A stretch of DNA of 64,000 nt from Massilia sp. BSC265 (GTDB taxonomy: Bacteria > Pseudomonadota > Gammaproteobacteria > Burkholderiales > Burkholderiaceae_D), in contig NZ_JPXI01000023.1 in assembly GCF_000740675.1 (NCBI RefSeq), positions 78,470 to 142,469 on the forward strand. The letters are read 5' to 3'. The position numbers and the translations under genes are program-made. The notes below the pieces were generated by a model. The model made no database searches, was not told the DNA's origin, and was given only the letters and a program-made list of their open reading frames with translations. Of the stretch, positions 37,189-47,844 are shown piece after piece. Numbering within the stretch: position 1 is the first letter of the stretch; each line of letters opens with the position of its first letter.

Positions 37189-37979
37189 GCGGATTTGCTA
37201 CCTGTTGGTTCTGCTTGCGAAGCCCCTTCGGACTGGACCGTGCCGATGCCCGCCAGCTTCAGCTGGGCGGCGCGCGGCTTGGACTTGCGGGCTGCCGGCG
37301 CCTTGGCCAGCACCCCCTGGGCCGCTTCCAGCGCCAGGCGGGCAGCAGCCTGTTCGCCGGCGCGGCGGCTGCCGCCACGTCCGAAGACCTGCACGTTCAG
37401 CTTCGGCACCAGGCACTCGACCTCGAATTCCTGGCTGTGGGCGGCGCCGTGCGTGGCCACCACGTTATAGGTCGGCAGCGAGATTTTCTTGCTCTGCAGG
37501 AATTCCTGCAGCAGGGTCTTGGCGTCCTTGCCCAGTGTACGCGGATCGACCGTATCGAGCAGCGGGATATAGAAGGCGCGAATCACGTCGCGCGCGGCAT
37601 CGAAACCGGTGTCGAGGAAGATCGCTCCAAGCAAGGCCTCGAGGGTGTCGGCCAAGATCGAAGGGCGGCGGAAACCGCCCGACTTCAACTCGCCCTCCCC
37701 CAGGCGCAGGAACTGCGACAGCTCGAGCTTCTGGGCGATCTCGAACAGCGATTGCTGCTTGACCAGATTGGCACGCAGGCGCGACAGGTCGCCTTCGTCG
37801 AGGCCGGTGAAACGCTCGTACAGGATCGAGGCCACGACGCAGTTCAGGATCGAGTCGCCCAGGAATTCCAGGCGTTCGTTATGCAGCGCGCTATGGCTAC
37901 GGTGGGTCAGGGCTTGCTGGAGCAGGCCGGTGTCCCGGAACGTGTAACCCAAGCGTGTTTGCAATAACTGTAGATTCAT
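37185..37979 (-). CDS. rnc: Ribonuclease III
   Basis: 264 residues from [20 protein letters not shown]; upstream codons to 38093 are Arg/Pro-rich and do not look like RNase III. It cleaves double-stranded RNA in rRNA precursors and mRNAs. The signature [18 protein letters not shown] and the second acidic motif [15 protein letters not shown] are intact; a dsRNA-binding domain (about 155-225) follows. A Lys/Ala/Pro-rich tail of about 40 residues goes beyond the usual 226-residue length. Confidence 0.96.
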   Translation of the reverse strand: MNLQLLQTRLGYTFRDTGLLQQALTHRSHSALHNERLEFLGDSILNCVVASILYERFTGLDEGDLSRLRANLVKQQSLFEIAQKLELSQFLRLGEGELKSGGFRRPSILADTLEALLGAIFLDTGFDAARDVIRAFYIPLLDTVDPRTLGKDAKTLLQEFLQSKKISLPTYNVVATHGAAHSQEFEVECLVPKLNVQVFGRGGSRRAGEQAAARLALEAAQGVLAKAPAARKSKPRAAQLKLAGIGTVQSEGASQAEPTGSKSA

Positions 37980-38031
37980 TGTGCTGTCGTCGTTTCGCCG
38001 GCCTGGAGCCAGTACCGGCGTCTGTTGCCTG

Positions 38032-38457
38032 TTACTGGGACGCGGTCGCGTCCGCTTCTGCGGAAGCCGTGGCTTCCTTTGCCGCGTTGACACCGCTCGG
38101 GTCGGTGGTGCCCGCGTAGTCGATCACGAGGCTGACATTGCCGACCAGCGGCACCCGCTTCTCGTAGGCGAAGCTGACCTGGGTCTCGCCGTCCTCGCGG
38201 GTGATGGTCAGGTCGCGTCCCTTGATGGCGGTGACGTTGTTCATGCCGGCGTTCTTATCGAAGGCTACCTGTATTTCGCGGGGCGTGCCGCCAGCTTCCT
38301 TGGCGCGTTGCATCGCGTCCTTGGCGGCGCTGTACTCGAAATAGGTCGGCAGCAGCTTGAGCGCAAGGACCGCGACCACGCCCAGTGCGGCCAGCACGAG
38401 GATCAAGCCGGTCAGTGAAATGCCGCGCTGCCTGGATTGGAAAGCTTGTTGACGCAT
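38032..38457 (-). CDS. DUF4845 membrane-anchored protein
   Basis: 141 residues. One N-terminal helix ([26 protein letters not shown]) with a pilin-like RGISL start, followed by a small periplasmic domain ([37 protein letters not shown]) and an Ala/Thr-rich tail. Function is not known. It is consistently found between lepB and rnc in betaproteobacteria, and here starts 15 bp after lepB. Confidence 0.85.
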   Translation of the reverse strand: MRQQAFQSRQRGISLTGLILVLAALGVVAVLALKLLPTYFEYSAAKDAMQRAKEAGGTPREIQVAFDKNAGMNNVTAIKGRDLTITREDGETQVSFAYEKRVPLVGNVSLVIDYAGTTDPSGVNAAKEATASAEADATASQ

Positions 38458-38472
38458 CGTGGATCTCCCGGA

Positions 38473-39390
38473 TTACTGGATGCCGCCGATCCGTTTCGGA
38501 TCGCCGAAGTTCATCCAGACGACGATCGCCTTGCCAACAATGTTCTTGTCCGGAACGAAGCCCCAATAGCGGCTGTCGGCACTGTTGTCGCGGTTATCGC
38601 CCATCATGAAATAGTTGCCCGGAGGTACGATACAGGTAAACTTGTCGTACGAATAGTCGCAGGCCTCACGGTTCGGGAAATTCTCCACGGCGCCGAGATC
38701 GAGCGTGCGCTTGCCGTCGGTGTTCAGGATGCGGTGCGACAGGCTGGTGAGGTGCTCGGTGAACTGCTTGTGGTAGACCGGATGCTGGTCGTCCAGGTAG
38801 TCGTCCATCGGGGTGTATTGCACCGGCTTGCCGTTCACGGTCAGGCGCTTGTTCTCGTAGGTGATGGTATCGCCCGGCACGCCGATGACGCGCTTGATGT
38901 AGTCCTGACCCATGTCCTTCGGATACTTGAACACCATCACGTCGCCACGCTGCGGATCGCCGACTTCGATCACCTTCTTGTTGATGATCGGCAGCCGGAT
39001 GCCGTAGGCGTACTTGTTCACGAGGATGAAGTCGCCCACCAGCAGGGTCGGCACCATCGACGAGGACGGGATCTTGAACGGCTCCCACAGGAAGGAGCGC
39101 AGGACGAAGACCAGCGCGATCACCGGGAAGAAGCTGCCCGAGTACTCGATCCAGGTCGGCTGGCGCAGGTGCGCCTGCTCGATGGCGGCGCGCCCGTTGC
39201 CGCTGTCGACCTTGATGCCCTCGGCGGTCAGCTTGGCTGTGCGCGCGTCGTACTCGGCCAGGGCGGCGTCGGCCTTGCGGCGGCGCGCCCTGGCCAGCAC
39301 GAACACGTCCAGGCACCAGATGACGCCGGTCACTACCATCAGGACGAACAGGATCAGAGCAAAATTGCTCAGGATGGGTTGCATATCCAT
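38473..39390 (-). CDS. lepB: Signal peptidase I
   Basis: 305 residues. It cleaves signal peptides of exported proteins at the periplasmic face of the inner membrane. Two N-terminal helices (about 8-34 and 84-101), catalytic Ser111 in IPSSSMVPTL, general base Lys166 in DYIKRVIGVPGD, and the conserved box GDNRDNSADSRYWG. It directly abuts the lepA stop (0 bp), so the two are co-transcribed. Confidence 0.96.
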   Translation of the reverse strand: MDMQPILSNFALILFVLMVVTGVIWCLDVFVLARARRRKADAALAEYDARTAKLTAEGIKVDSGNGRAAIEQAHLRQPTWIEYSGSFFPVIALVFVLRSFLWEPFKIPSSSMVPTLLVGDFILVNKYAYGIRLPIINKKVIEVGDPQRGDVMVFKYPKDMGQDYIKRVIGVPGDTITYENKRLTVNGKPVQYTPMDDYLDDQHPVYHKQFTEHLTSLSHRILNTDGKRTLDLGAVENFPNREACDYSYDKFTCIVPPGNYFMMGDNRDNSADSRYWGFVPDKNIVGKAIVVWMNFGDPKRIGGIQ

Positions 39391-41184
<1,794 letters not shown>

Positions 41185-41199
41185 TAACAAAGCTCAAAA

Positions 41200-41224
41200 C
41201 CAAAAAGGCCGCGGGCAGCGCGGC
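41200..41224 (-). terminator. Intrinsic terminator/attenuator immediately 5' of lepA
   Basis: GCCGCG (41208-41213) and CGCGGC (41219-41224) form a six-base stem with loop GGCAG; the minus strand then reads CTTTTTGGTTTTG. The T-run ends about 17 bp before the lepA start, leaving no room for a promoter after it, so it should act as an attenuator or leader hairpin. Confidence 0.6.
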
Positions 41225-41485
41225 AGGCTACGACAGCAAACGGATGCAATGCGGTGGCGAAAGGCGCGTGGCAATGCAAAAAAGCGCTCCGTGGGGGGCA
41301 TGCCGGCCCCCGGTCGAAGCGCTCGATCAAGCGAATGAAAAGCGTTGGCGGCAGGTCTGCAATCGGCCGGCGCTTTTCCGACCCCGGCATTTTACCGGAT
41401 TCCGCGCCGGAAAGCCCGGTTTTGGGCTTGCCGAGGGGCAGAAAGGCGGATTTCGGGTTAACTTCGGGACAATGCGCCGGTTCTC

Positions 41486-41516
41486 GTAGGGTGGTCGGCT
41501 CGGCCGACCACCCTAC
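41486..41516. repeat. REP-like palindrome, copy A
   Basis: Perfect 14-bp arms GTAGGGTGGTCGGC and GCCGACCACCCTAC with loop TCG. The GTAGGGTGG/CCACCCTAC core recurs at 48859-48884 and 56559-56672. On the minus strand it lies just downstream of the glutaredoxin-like gene. Confidence 0.8.
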
Positions 41517-41518
41517 TT

Positions 41519-41791
41519 CTAGGCCGCCCTTGCCAGGCAAGCATCAGCCCAGCCGCGCGACGCAGCCGGATCGAGGAAGTAATGGCACTGTTCCTCGCCA
41601 GCTGGGTCCCCGTACAGCACCGGCACCAGTTCGTCGAAACGCGCCACCAGCGCCGGGTCGGCGTCGACGTCGACCACGGCGACCTCGAAGTGCTCGCCCG
41701 GCTGCTGCAGGGCCAGCAAGGCCTGCAGCATGTCTTCGCACAGGTGGCAGTAGCTGCGCGAATAGAGCGTGAAAGGAACCGTGCGCGTCAT
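41519..41791 (-). CDS. Glutaredoxin-like (DUF836) protein
   Basis: 90 residues: PFTLYSRSYCHLCEDMLQALLAL gives a thioredoxin-fold start with an active CxxC (CHLC), followed by VAVVDVDADPALVARFDELVPVLY with the cis-Pro position. Probably a small cytoplasmic thiol-disulfide protein; the partner is unknown. It overlaps the mucD stop by 4 bp and belongs to the same transcript. Confidence 0.88.
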   Translation of the reverse strand: MTRTVPFTLYSRSYCHLCEDMLQALLALQQPGEHFEVAVVDVDADPALVARFDELVPVLYGDPAGEEQCHYFLDPAASRGWADACLARAA

Positions 41792-43257
41792 TGGCGTGGC
41801 TTCACGACGACGTACTGGGTGACGTTCTCGCGCCGCACCAGCAGGGCCACCGGCTTCTTCGGATCCAGCTTGGCGATCACGGCATTGAACTGGGCAGCGT
41901 TGCTCACCTGGGTATTGCCCACTTGGGAGATGATGTCGCCCGGACGGATGCCCGCCGTCGCCGCATTGCCCTCGGCATTCTCGACCAGCACGCCGCCGTC
42001 GATGCCGGTTTCGGCGCGCGCGGCCGCCGGGATGTCGGAGACCACCAGGCCGAGCGCGTTCGGCGCGGCGCCCGGGGCCGGCTTCTTGGGCGTGGCGCGG
42101 GCGGTCGGGGAGCGCTCTTCCTGCAGTTCGACGATGGTTACCGGCACGTCGAGCTGGGTGCCGCGGCGCCAGACGGTGACGGTGGCGCGGCTGCCCACCT
42201 TGGTGGCGCCGACCAGGCGCGGCAGGTCGCGGGTGGTCTCGATCGGCTGGCCGTTGAACTTCAGGATGATGTCGCCGACCTTGATGCCGCCCTTCTCGGC
42301 CGGGCCGCCGGCTTCCACCATCGACACCTCGGCGCCACGCGCCTTGCCCAGGCCGAGCGATTCGGCCACGTCGCGCGTGACTTCGCTGATCTGCACGCCG
42401 AGGCGGCCGCGCGTGACCTTGCCGGTGGTCTTCAGCTGGTCGGCGACGCGCATGACCTCGTCAATCGGCACGGCGAAGGAGATGCCGTTGTAGGCGCCCG
42501 AGAGCGTCGCGATCTGCGAGTTGATGCCGATGACCTCGCCGCGCATGTTGATCAGGGGGCCACCCGAGTTGCCGGGGTTGACGGCAACGTCGGACTGGAT
42601 CAGCGGCAGGTATTCGCCGGTGTCGCGCGACTTGGCCGAGATGATGCCGGAGGTCACGGTATTGTCGAGGCCGAAGGGCGAGCCGATCGCCACCACCCAT
42701 TCGCCGACGCGGATCTTGCTGGAGTCGCCGGTGCGCAGGTAAGGCAGGTTGCCGGCCGACAGCTTGAGCAGGGCCACGTCCGAGCGGCGGTCCGCGCCCA
42801 GCACCTTGGCCTTGAACTCGCGCCGGTCGGTCAGCGTGACGGTGACTTCGTCCGCTCCTTCCACCACGTGGGCATTGGTCAGGACAAAACCGTCGGCGGA
42901 AATGATGAAGCCGGAGCCGACCCCACGCGTCACCTGCTCTTCGGCCCCACCGGGCCGGCCCGGACGACCCTGGCCGCCGCCGCGCGGGATCTGGCCGCCG
43001 AAGAAGCGCCGCAGGAATTCCTGCATCTCCTCCTCGCCCGGCATGCCCTGGCCGCGCGCGACGCGTTCGGTGGTGCGGATGTTGACCACGGCCGGGCCGA
43101 CCTTGTCGATCAGGTCGGAAAAGTCGGGCAGCCCGGTGACGACCGGAGGCTGCACGGGAACCGGGGCGGCCGCCATGGAAGCAGAGGGGAAGAAGGCGCA
43201 GCTTGCGGCGGCCAGCAGGATCAGGCTGATGGAACGATGCGTGAATTGACGGGTCAT
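41788..43257 (-). CDS. mucD: Periplasmic serine endoprotease, DegP/MucD family
   Basis: 489 residues. Signal peptide (ISLILLAAASCAFFPSASMA). The trypsin-like domain has the catalytic triad His130 (LTNAHVV), Asp160 (RRSDVALLKL) and Ser231 (NPGNSGGPL); a Gly/Arg-rich loop (about 90-105) precedes it. Two PDZ domains follow (about 270-360 and 390-480). It degrades or refolds misfolded envelope proteins. In relatives it follows rseB in the rpoE operon; here rseB is missing and mucD follows the short rseA after 224 bp. Confidence 0.94.
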   Translation of the reverse strand: MTRQFTHRSISLILLAAASCAFFPSASMAAAPVPVQPPVVTGLPDFSDLIDKVGPAVVNIRTTERVARGQGMPGEEEMQEFLRRFFGGQIPRGGGQGRPGRPGGAEEQVTRGVGSGFIISADGFVLTNAHVVEGADEVTVTLTDRREFKAKVLGADRRSDVALLKLSAGNLPYLRTGDSSKIRVGEWVVAIGSPFGLDNTVTSGIISAKSRDTGEYLPLIQSDVAVNPGNSGGPLINMRGEVIGINSQIATLSGAYNGISFAVPIDEVMRVADQLKTTGKVTRGRLGVQISEVTRDVAESLGLGKARGAEVSMVEAGGPAEKGGIKVGDIILKFNGQPIETTRDLPRLVGATKVGSRATVTVWRRGTQLDVPVTIVELQEERSPTARATPKKPAPGAAPNALGLVVSDIPAAARAETGIDGGVLVENAEGNAATAGIRPGDIISQVGNTQVSNAAQFNAVIAKLDPKKPVALLVRRENVTQYVVVKPRQ

Positions 43258-43399
43258 GGGCTTGGCGTGGGAAGGCTGAGATTGACTTTATGGTAAGCCA
43301 AAACACGCGCTTTGTCGCGCCGTACGCGGGTTCGCCGCGCCCCCATCGGAGGTGGAAAACGGGAGTCGGGAAGAATGGGCGAGCTTATATGCAGGATGA

Positions 43400-43432
43400 A
43401 TCACCACAATGGTGTGATATGCCTCGCATATC
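43400..43432. promoter_or_regulatory. Overlapping palindromes between rseA and mucD
   Basis: GATATGC-CTC-GCATATC at 43416-43432 is a perfect 7-3-7 inverted repeat, overlapped by an imperfect 19-bp one at 43400-43418 (ATCAC...GTGAT outer arms). Both lie about 145-175 bp upstream of mucD where rseB would be expected. Possible operator for mucD. Confidence 0.45.
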
Positions 43433-43481
43433 GTGCGACGAATGCATCGGCATCGGACATTACCCGGCCCCGCAGCCCGTC

Positions 43482-43886
43482 CTAGAGCCGCTTGACCGCG
43501 GCCGGGAGCGGATCGGCCGCGGGCCCGTCATGCGGCACCGCGCCCTGCCCGGCCAGCTTGCTGCCGTTGAGCGCCTCGCTGCCCGCCACGACCGACGGTG
43601 CGATCGCTGCCAGCGCATCCACCGGCGTCGCCGGCCGCCCGGTGCCGCGCCGCAGCGGCGTGGGCTCGGCGGCGAGCCGGTCTGCCAGGCGCAGCGCGAA
43701 GCCGGGCGGCAGTTCGACCGATACTGCCTCGTCCCGCAAGGCGTCGCCGATCGTGTGGTAAAGGCCCCATGTCTGTCGCCCATCCTCTTCGCGCAAGGCC
43801 GCGAGCGCCAGTTCGAGGTCGGCATCCGGCAATTCGCCGTCCGCAAAGGCCGATATGTATTCGCGTATCTTTTTGTTCGTGTCCAT
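43482..43886 (-). CDS. rseA: Anti-sigma-E factor RseA, short form without membrane helix
   Basis: 134 residues from ATG 43886 (MDTNKKIREYISAFADGELP), preferred to a TTG at 43916. The N-terminal sigma-binding domain is recognisable (SAFADGELPDADLELALAALRE, TWGLYHTIGDALRDEA). Usual RseA/MucA proteins have about 190-215 residues with one transmembrane helix and a periplasmic RseB-binding part. Here the remainder is Gly/Pro/Ala-rich, has no hydrophobic stretch of helix length, and ends at AAVKRL. It is therefore predicted to be cytoplasmic. It follows rpoE after 59 bp. Confidence 0.8.
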   Translation of the reverse strand: MDTNKKIREYISAFADGELPDADLELALAALREEDGRQTWGLYHTIGDALRDEAVSVELPPGFALRLADRLAAEPTPLRRGTGRPATPVDALAAIAPSVVAGSEALNGSKLAGQGAVPHDGPAADPLPAAVKRL

Positions 43887-43945
43887 CTGGTAACCTGCCG
43901 GCGTCGGTCTGTTCAATTTGTCCCGTATCTGTACGATCCCGCTAC

Positions 43946-44548
43946 CTACCGACGTTTGTCAACCGGGAAATCGAGCAATGGGCGCAATTTCTCGGCAATG
44001 ACTTCGCGTGCACGGAAAATCCGGCTGCGTACGGTTCCTATCGGACACGCCATCACCTCGGAGATTTCTTCGTAGCTTAATCCTTCTATTTCTCGCAGAA
44101 CAATTGCCGTTCGCAATTCCAGCGGCAGTGCTTCCATGGCCGCATTCACCGTATGGGCAATCTGCTTGCTCGCCAACACCGATTCCGGGGTGTTAATGTC
44201 GCGCAAGCTGTCTGCGTCATCGAATCCTTCTGCCCGCTCGGCGTCGGCCTCGGTGGAGGTCGGCGCGCGGCGGCCCTGTGTGACCAGATAGTTCTTGGCC
44301 GTGTTGATCCCGATGCGATACAGCCAGGTGTAGAAGGCGGAATCGCCGCGGAAGTGCCGCAGGGCGCGGAAGGCCTTGATGAAGGTCTCCTGCACGACAT
44401 CCTCGGCTTCGGCCGGGTCGTGCACGAGGCGCGACACCAGGCGCATCAGGCGGCGCTGGTACTTGGCCACGAGCAGGTCGAACGCGCCCCGGTCGCCAGC
44501 CTGGACGCGCTCCACCAACACCTGATCACCCTCGCGTTCTGTCGTCAC
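43946..44548 (-). CDS. rpoE: RNA polymerase sigma-E factor
   Basis: 200 residues from GTG 44548 (TTEREGDQVLVERVQAGDRG), preceded by GCAGGG at good spacing; the longer frame to 44908 is not sigma-like. Region 2 is AFDLLVAKYQRRLMRLVSRLVHDPAEAEDVVQETFIKAFRALRHFR (read in parts), and region 4 has LELRTAIVLREIEGLSYEEISEVMACPIGTVRSRIFRAR. It directs envelope-stress transcription. A sigma-E-like promoter lies just upstream, indicating autoregulation. Immediate neighbours are the short rseA and a YgfX-like gene. Confidence 0.95.
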   Translation of the reverse strand: MTTEREGDQVLVERVQAGDRGAFDLLVAKYQRRLMRLVSRLVHDPAEAEDVVQETFIKAFRALRHFRGDSAFYTWLYRIGINTAKNYLVTQGRRAPTSTEADAERAEGFDDADSLRDINTPESVLASKQIAHTVNAAMEALPLELRTAIVLREIEGLSYEEISEVMACPIGTVRSRIFRAREVIAEKLRPLLDFPVDKRR

Positions 44549-44584
44549 GGACCCTGCCCCATCGGCTGCACCGGTCCACCTCCA

Positions 44585-44612
44585 TAAGAGTTGGCCGGCT
44601 GCAATAAGTTCA
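44585..44612 (-). promoter_or_regulatory. Sigma-E-type promoter of rpoE
   Basis: On the minus strand TGAACTT (44612-44606), a 16-bp spacer and TCTTA (44589-44585) match the sigma-E pattern GGAACTT-N16-TCTGA with one change in each box. The -35 begins in the stop codon of the upstream YgfX-like gene; the expected start site gives a leader of about 30 bp. Confidence 0.6.
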
Positions 44613-45164
44613 AAGTATTTTGTGCTCCATCGATGACACGCCGGCCGCCTGCCCGCCTGCGCCGAGCGCCACCACCAGGGCACGAAATGCCTCCGGCGGC
44701 AGGCTGTCCGGCAAGACGGCGACCGTGCAAGGTGCGGAGCGGCGGGCGGCCAGCCAACGGCGCATGCACCAGCCGCGCACACCATCATCCACCCCGTCCC
44801 CACCGTCGCCGGAGGACGTCTCGAGGCACAGCAGCAGCATGCGCGGCCACAGCGTCGTGCCGGCCGACAAGCTCGCCGGCAAGGCTTCGAATTTGTCTCG
44901 CCGCACACCCTGTTGTACCGTCAGGCGTAGCTGGCCGGGTCCAGAAATATCAATGCGATGCACCATTGCAGGACCGAGCGCGGCATGCAGGACGCGTGCC
45001 GCGCCGAACAGCAGCGCAAGCGCCACATACGGCGCGGCCGCGAAGGCCGGCGACGTGGCAAGGCCCACGGCGCACGCGGCCGCGAGCAGGGAGGCGCCGA
45101 AGCCGGCGAGCAGGCAGCGCAGGCAGCGGGACGGCGCAATGACGACGGTCACCGCGATCGACAT
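44610..45164 (-). CDS. YgfX-like small membrane protein
   Basis: 184 residues. Two N-terminal hydrophobic segments (about 16-38 and 42-60: LLAGFGASLLAAACAVGL, YVALALLFGAARVL) followed by a soluble part (HRIDISGPGQLRLTV) and a C-terminal region ending LPPEAFRALVVALGAG. The layout resembles YgfX/CptA-type proteins found between fabF and rpoE in Burkholderiales, although identity is hard to judge by eye. Function unknown. Confidence 0.6.
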   Translation of the reverse strand: MSIAVTVVIAPSRCLRCLLAGFGASLLAAACAVGLATSPAFAAAPYVALALLFGAARVLHAALGPAMVHRIDISGPGQLRLTVQQGVRRDKFEALPASLSAGTTLWPRMLLLCLETSSGDGGDGVDDGVRGWCMRRWLAARRSAPCTVAVLPDSLPPEAFRALVVALGAGGQAAGVSSMEHKIL

Positions 45165-45298
45165 GGTCTTGTTCGAGGAAAGGAGGGGCGCCGACGCCTG
45201 GGGGCGGACGGGAGGAGATACGGGGGAGTGTTTTACACAAATGCGTTGCGCAAATGTGCTGCATGAAGCGCAGGACCGAACGGTCCAGGCTGTCAGGC

Positions 45299-45325
45299 GC
45301 CCATTCCGATTAGACCGGAACGGGC
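45299..45325. terminator. Interrupted hairpin downstream of fabF
   Basis: GCCC-A-TTCCG and CGGAA-C-GGGC arms with a seven-base loop and one mismatch. No T-run follows on the minus strand, so termination efficiency is doubtful; it may be a Rho-dependent or processing structure. Confidence 0.35.
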
Positions 45326-45358
45326 GTGATCTAGTTCAGACCGCGGGCCTGAAAAACC

Positions 45359-46606
45359 TTAGACTTTTGCGAAGACGAGGGTACCGTTGGTACCGCCGAA
45401 GCCGAAGGAGTTCTTGACCGCGTAGTCGATCTTCATGTCCCGCGCCGTGTTGGCGCAGAAGTCCAGGTCGCATTCCGGATCCTGGTTGAAGATGTTGATC
45501 GTCGGCGGCGACACCTGCTTGTGGATCGCCAGCACGGTGAACACCGATTCCAGGCCGCCCGCGCCACCCAGCAGGTGGCCGGTCATCGACTTGGTCGAGT
45601 TCACGACGATGTTCTTCGCGTGATCGCCGAAGACGCGCTTGATGCCGCGCACTTCCGCCACGTCGCCCAGCGGCGTCGAGGTGCCGTGTGCGTTGACGTA
45701 GTGGACTTCGCTGGCGTTCAGGCCGGCGTTGTGCAGCGCTGCGACCATGCAGCGCGCCGCACCACTCCCGTCCTCGACCGGCGAGGTGATGTGGTTGGCG
45801 TCCGCGCTCATGCCGAAGCCGATGACTTCGGCGTAGATCTTGGCACCGCGCTTGACCGCGTGTTCGTACTCTTCAAGCACCATCACGCCGGCGCCCTCGC
45901 CCAGCACGAAGCCGTCGCGGTCCTTGTCCCACGGACGCGATGCGGTGGCCGGGTCGTCGTTGCGGGTCGACAGCGCGCGCGCCGAGGCGAAGCCGCCCAG
46001 GCCCAGGGGCGATACGGTCGATTCCGCGCCGCCGGCGATCATCACGTCGGCATCGCCGTACTCGATCAGGCGAGCGGCGGCGCCGATGCAGTGCAGGCCG
46101 GTGGTGCAGGCGGTGACGATCGCCAGGTTCGGGCCGCGCAGGCCGAATTTGATCGAGAGATCGCCCGAGATCATGTTGATGATCGATGCCGGCACGAAGA
46201 AGGGCGAGATGCGGCGCGGGCCGCGGTTCATGTACTCTTCCTTGGTGGCTTCGATCATCGGCAGGCCGCCGATGCCCGAACCGATGGTCACACCGATGCG
46301 GTCCGCGTTTTCCTCGGTCACGACCAGGCCCGAATCCTGCAGGGCCTGGATGCCGGCAGCCATGCCGTAATGGATAAAGCTATCCATGTTACGGCCTTCC
46401 TTGCCCGGCAGGTAGTCTTCCACCTTGAAGTTCTTGACTTCACCGGCGAAATGCGTCGTGAACGGCGTCGCGTCGAACTTGGTAATGTTGGCAATGCCCG
46501 ACTTACCGGCCAGCGCCGCTTCCCACGCCTCGGCAATGGTGTTGCCGATTGGTGAAATGCAGCCCAGGCCGGTAACGACGACACGGCGGTTGCGTGAACG
46601 GCTCAA
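45359..46606 (-). CDS. fabF: 3-oxoacyl-[acyl-carrier-protein] synthase II (FabF)
   Basis: 415 residues. It elongates acyl-ACP by condensation with malonyl-ACP. The start is a TTG ([15 protein letters not shown]) preceded by GGGAG at six-base spacing; no ATG is near. Catalytic Cys167 in [13 protein letters not shown], the first His in [12 protein letters not shown] and second in [13 protein letters not shown], plus [12 protein letters not shown] at the C terminus. Directly downstream of acpP. Confidence 0.96.
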   Translation of the reverse strand: MSRSRNRRVVVTGLGCISPIGNTIAEAWEAALAGKSGIANITKFDATPFTTHFAGEVKNFKVEDYLPGKEGRNMDSFIHYGMAAGIQALQDSGLVVTEENADRIGVTIGSGIGGLPMIEATKEEYMNRGPRRISPFFVPASIINMISGDLSIKFGLRGPNLAIVTACTTGLHCIGAAARLIEYGDADVMIAGGAESTVSPLGLGGFASARALSTRNDDPATASRPWDKDRDGFVLGEGAGVMVLEEYEHAVKRGAKIYAEVIGFGMSADANHITSPVEDGSGAARCMVAALHNAGLNASEVHYVNAHGTSTPLGDVAEVRGIKRVFGDHAKNIVVNSTKSMTGHLLGGAGGLESVFTVLAIHKQVSPPTINIFNQDPECDLDFCANTARDMKIDYAVKNSFGFGGTNGTLVFAKV

Positions 46607-46638
46607 GCGATTCTCCCAGAAACTTTTAAAGCGACAGC

Positions 46639-46878
46639 TTAGGCCTTGACGTGCGCGGTAGCGTAGTCGATGGCTTGCTTGACGGTGGTGATCTTCTCAG
46701 CCTGCTCGTCAGGGATTTCCATTTCGAACTCGTCTTCCAGTGCCATCACCAGTTCCACGGTGTCCAGCGAGTCAGCGCCGAGGTCGTCAACGAACGAGGA
46801 TTCGATTTTGATGTCTGCTTCTGCAACACCCAGTTGCTCAGCGACGATTTTTTTAACGCGTTGTTCGATATCCGACAT
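46639..46878 (-). CDS. acpP: Acyl carrier protein
   Basis: 79 residues, acidic. It carries growing acyl chains on the phosphopantetheine attached to Ser37 in [15 protein letters not shown]. Start preceded by GGAG. Lies between fabG and fabF with 180 bp upstream, enough for its own promoter, as expected for one of the most abundant proteins. Confidence 0.98.
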   Translation of the reverse strand: MSDIEQRVKKIVAEQLGVAEADIKIESSFVDDLGADSLDTVELVMALEDEFEMEIPDEQAEKITTVKQAIDYATAHVKA

Positions 46879-47058
46879 GTTATGGCTCCATTAAGGTATG
46901 TGTTGCGGAAAGTGCGCGCATTTTATCAGGTTTGCGCGATGAAAAACTACTTTCGGCGATTGCCGCTATTTCCACCGAAATTACTGCTAAAAGAAGCGTA
47001 CACGCCGGATTTTCTTCGTGAGCATTGAAACCCCGGCTGCTATCGCCTCCGTGTGCAC

Positions 47059-47796
47059 TCAGTTCATGTACATGCCGCCGTTCACGTGCAACTCGGTGCC
47101 CGTGATGTAGGCGGCAGTCGGGCCGGCCAGAAAGGCCACGGCGTGGGCGATGTCTTCCGGCTGGCCCAGGCGGCCCAGCGGGATTTGGCCCAGCAGGGCT
47201 TCGTGCTGGCCTTCGCCCAGCGCCTTGGTCATGTCGGTATCGATGAAGCCCGGCGCGACGCAGTTGACGGTGATGTTGCGGCTGCCGATCTCGCGCGCCA
47301 GCGCGCGGGTCATGCCGGCCACGCCGGCCTTGGCGGCGGCGTAGTTCATCTGGCCCGGGTTGCCCGAGGCGCCCACCACCGAGGTGATGTTGATGATACG
47401 GCCGTGCTTGGCCTTCATCATCCCGCGCAATACCAGGCGCGACAGGCGGCCGACGGCGCTGAGGTTGGTCGAGATGACGCTGTCCCATTCCTCGTCCTTC
47501 ATGCGCATGGCCAGGTTGTCCTGGGTGATGCCGGCATTGTTGACCAGGATCGACAGGCTGCCGAAGCTCTTCTGCACGTCGTCGACCACCGCGCCGCACT
47601 GGGCCGCGTCGGTCACGTTCAGCACGACGCCCTTGCCGCCGAATTCGGACAGGTAGGCGCCGATCGCCTCGGCGCCGGCTTCGCTGGTGGCGGTGCCGAC
47701 CACCTTCGCGCCCTGGCGCGCCAGCTCCAGCGCGATGGCCTTGCCGATGCCGCGCGATGCGCCGGTAACGAGGGCGACTTGGTTCTGCAGATTCAT
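47059..47796 (-). CDS. fabG: 3-oxoacyl-[acyl-carrier-protein] reductase FabG
   Basis: 245 residues, short-chain dehydrogenase. It reduces 3-oxoacyl-ACP with NADPH. Nucleotide-binding GASRGIGKAIA near residue 13, NNAGITQD, and catalytic Ser/Tyr/Lys in NITSVVGASGNPGQMNYAAAKAG. Start preceded by GAGGAAA. 48 bp after fabD. Confidence 0.97.
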   Translation of the reverse strand: MNLQNQVALVTGASRGIGKAIALELARQGAKVVGTATSEAGAEAIGAYLSEFGGKGVVLNVTDAAQCGAVVDDVQKSFGSLSILVNNAGITQDNLAMRMKDEEWDSVISTNLSAVGRLSRLVLRGMMKAKHGRIINITSVVGASGNPGQMNYAAAKAGVAGMTRALAREIGSRNITVNCVAPGFIDTDMTKALGEGQHEALLGQIPLGRLGQPEDIAHAVAFLAGPTAAYITGTELHVNGGMYMN

Positions 47797-47844
47797 TCTT
47801 TTCCTCTTGTTGTGAACGACGTTCGGGATGCTATGCGCAAGGCC

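Larger units (their letters stand above)
41185..41518. other. 334-bp leader between the glutaredoxin-like gene and lepA
   Basis: No protein-like frame is seen. It contains the REP-like palindrome at 41486-41516, a GC-rich middle and the terminator-like hairpin next to lepA. A lepA promoter is expected here but no clear -35/-10 pair could be assigned. Confidence 0.5.

Noticed and set aside
43290..44075. 261-codon plus-strand open frame across rseA and the rpoE end
   Set aside because: Mostly complementary to rseA; no homology-like pattern, and does not supply an rseB.
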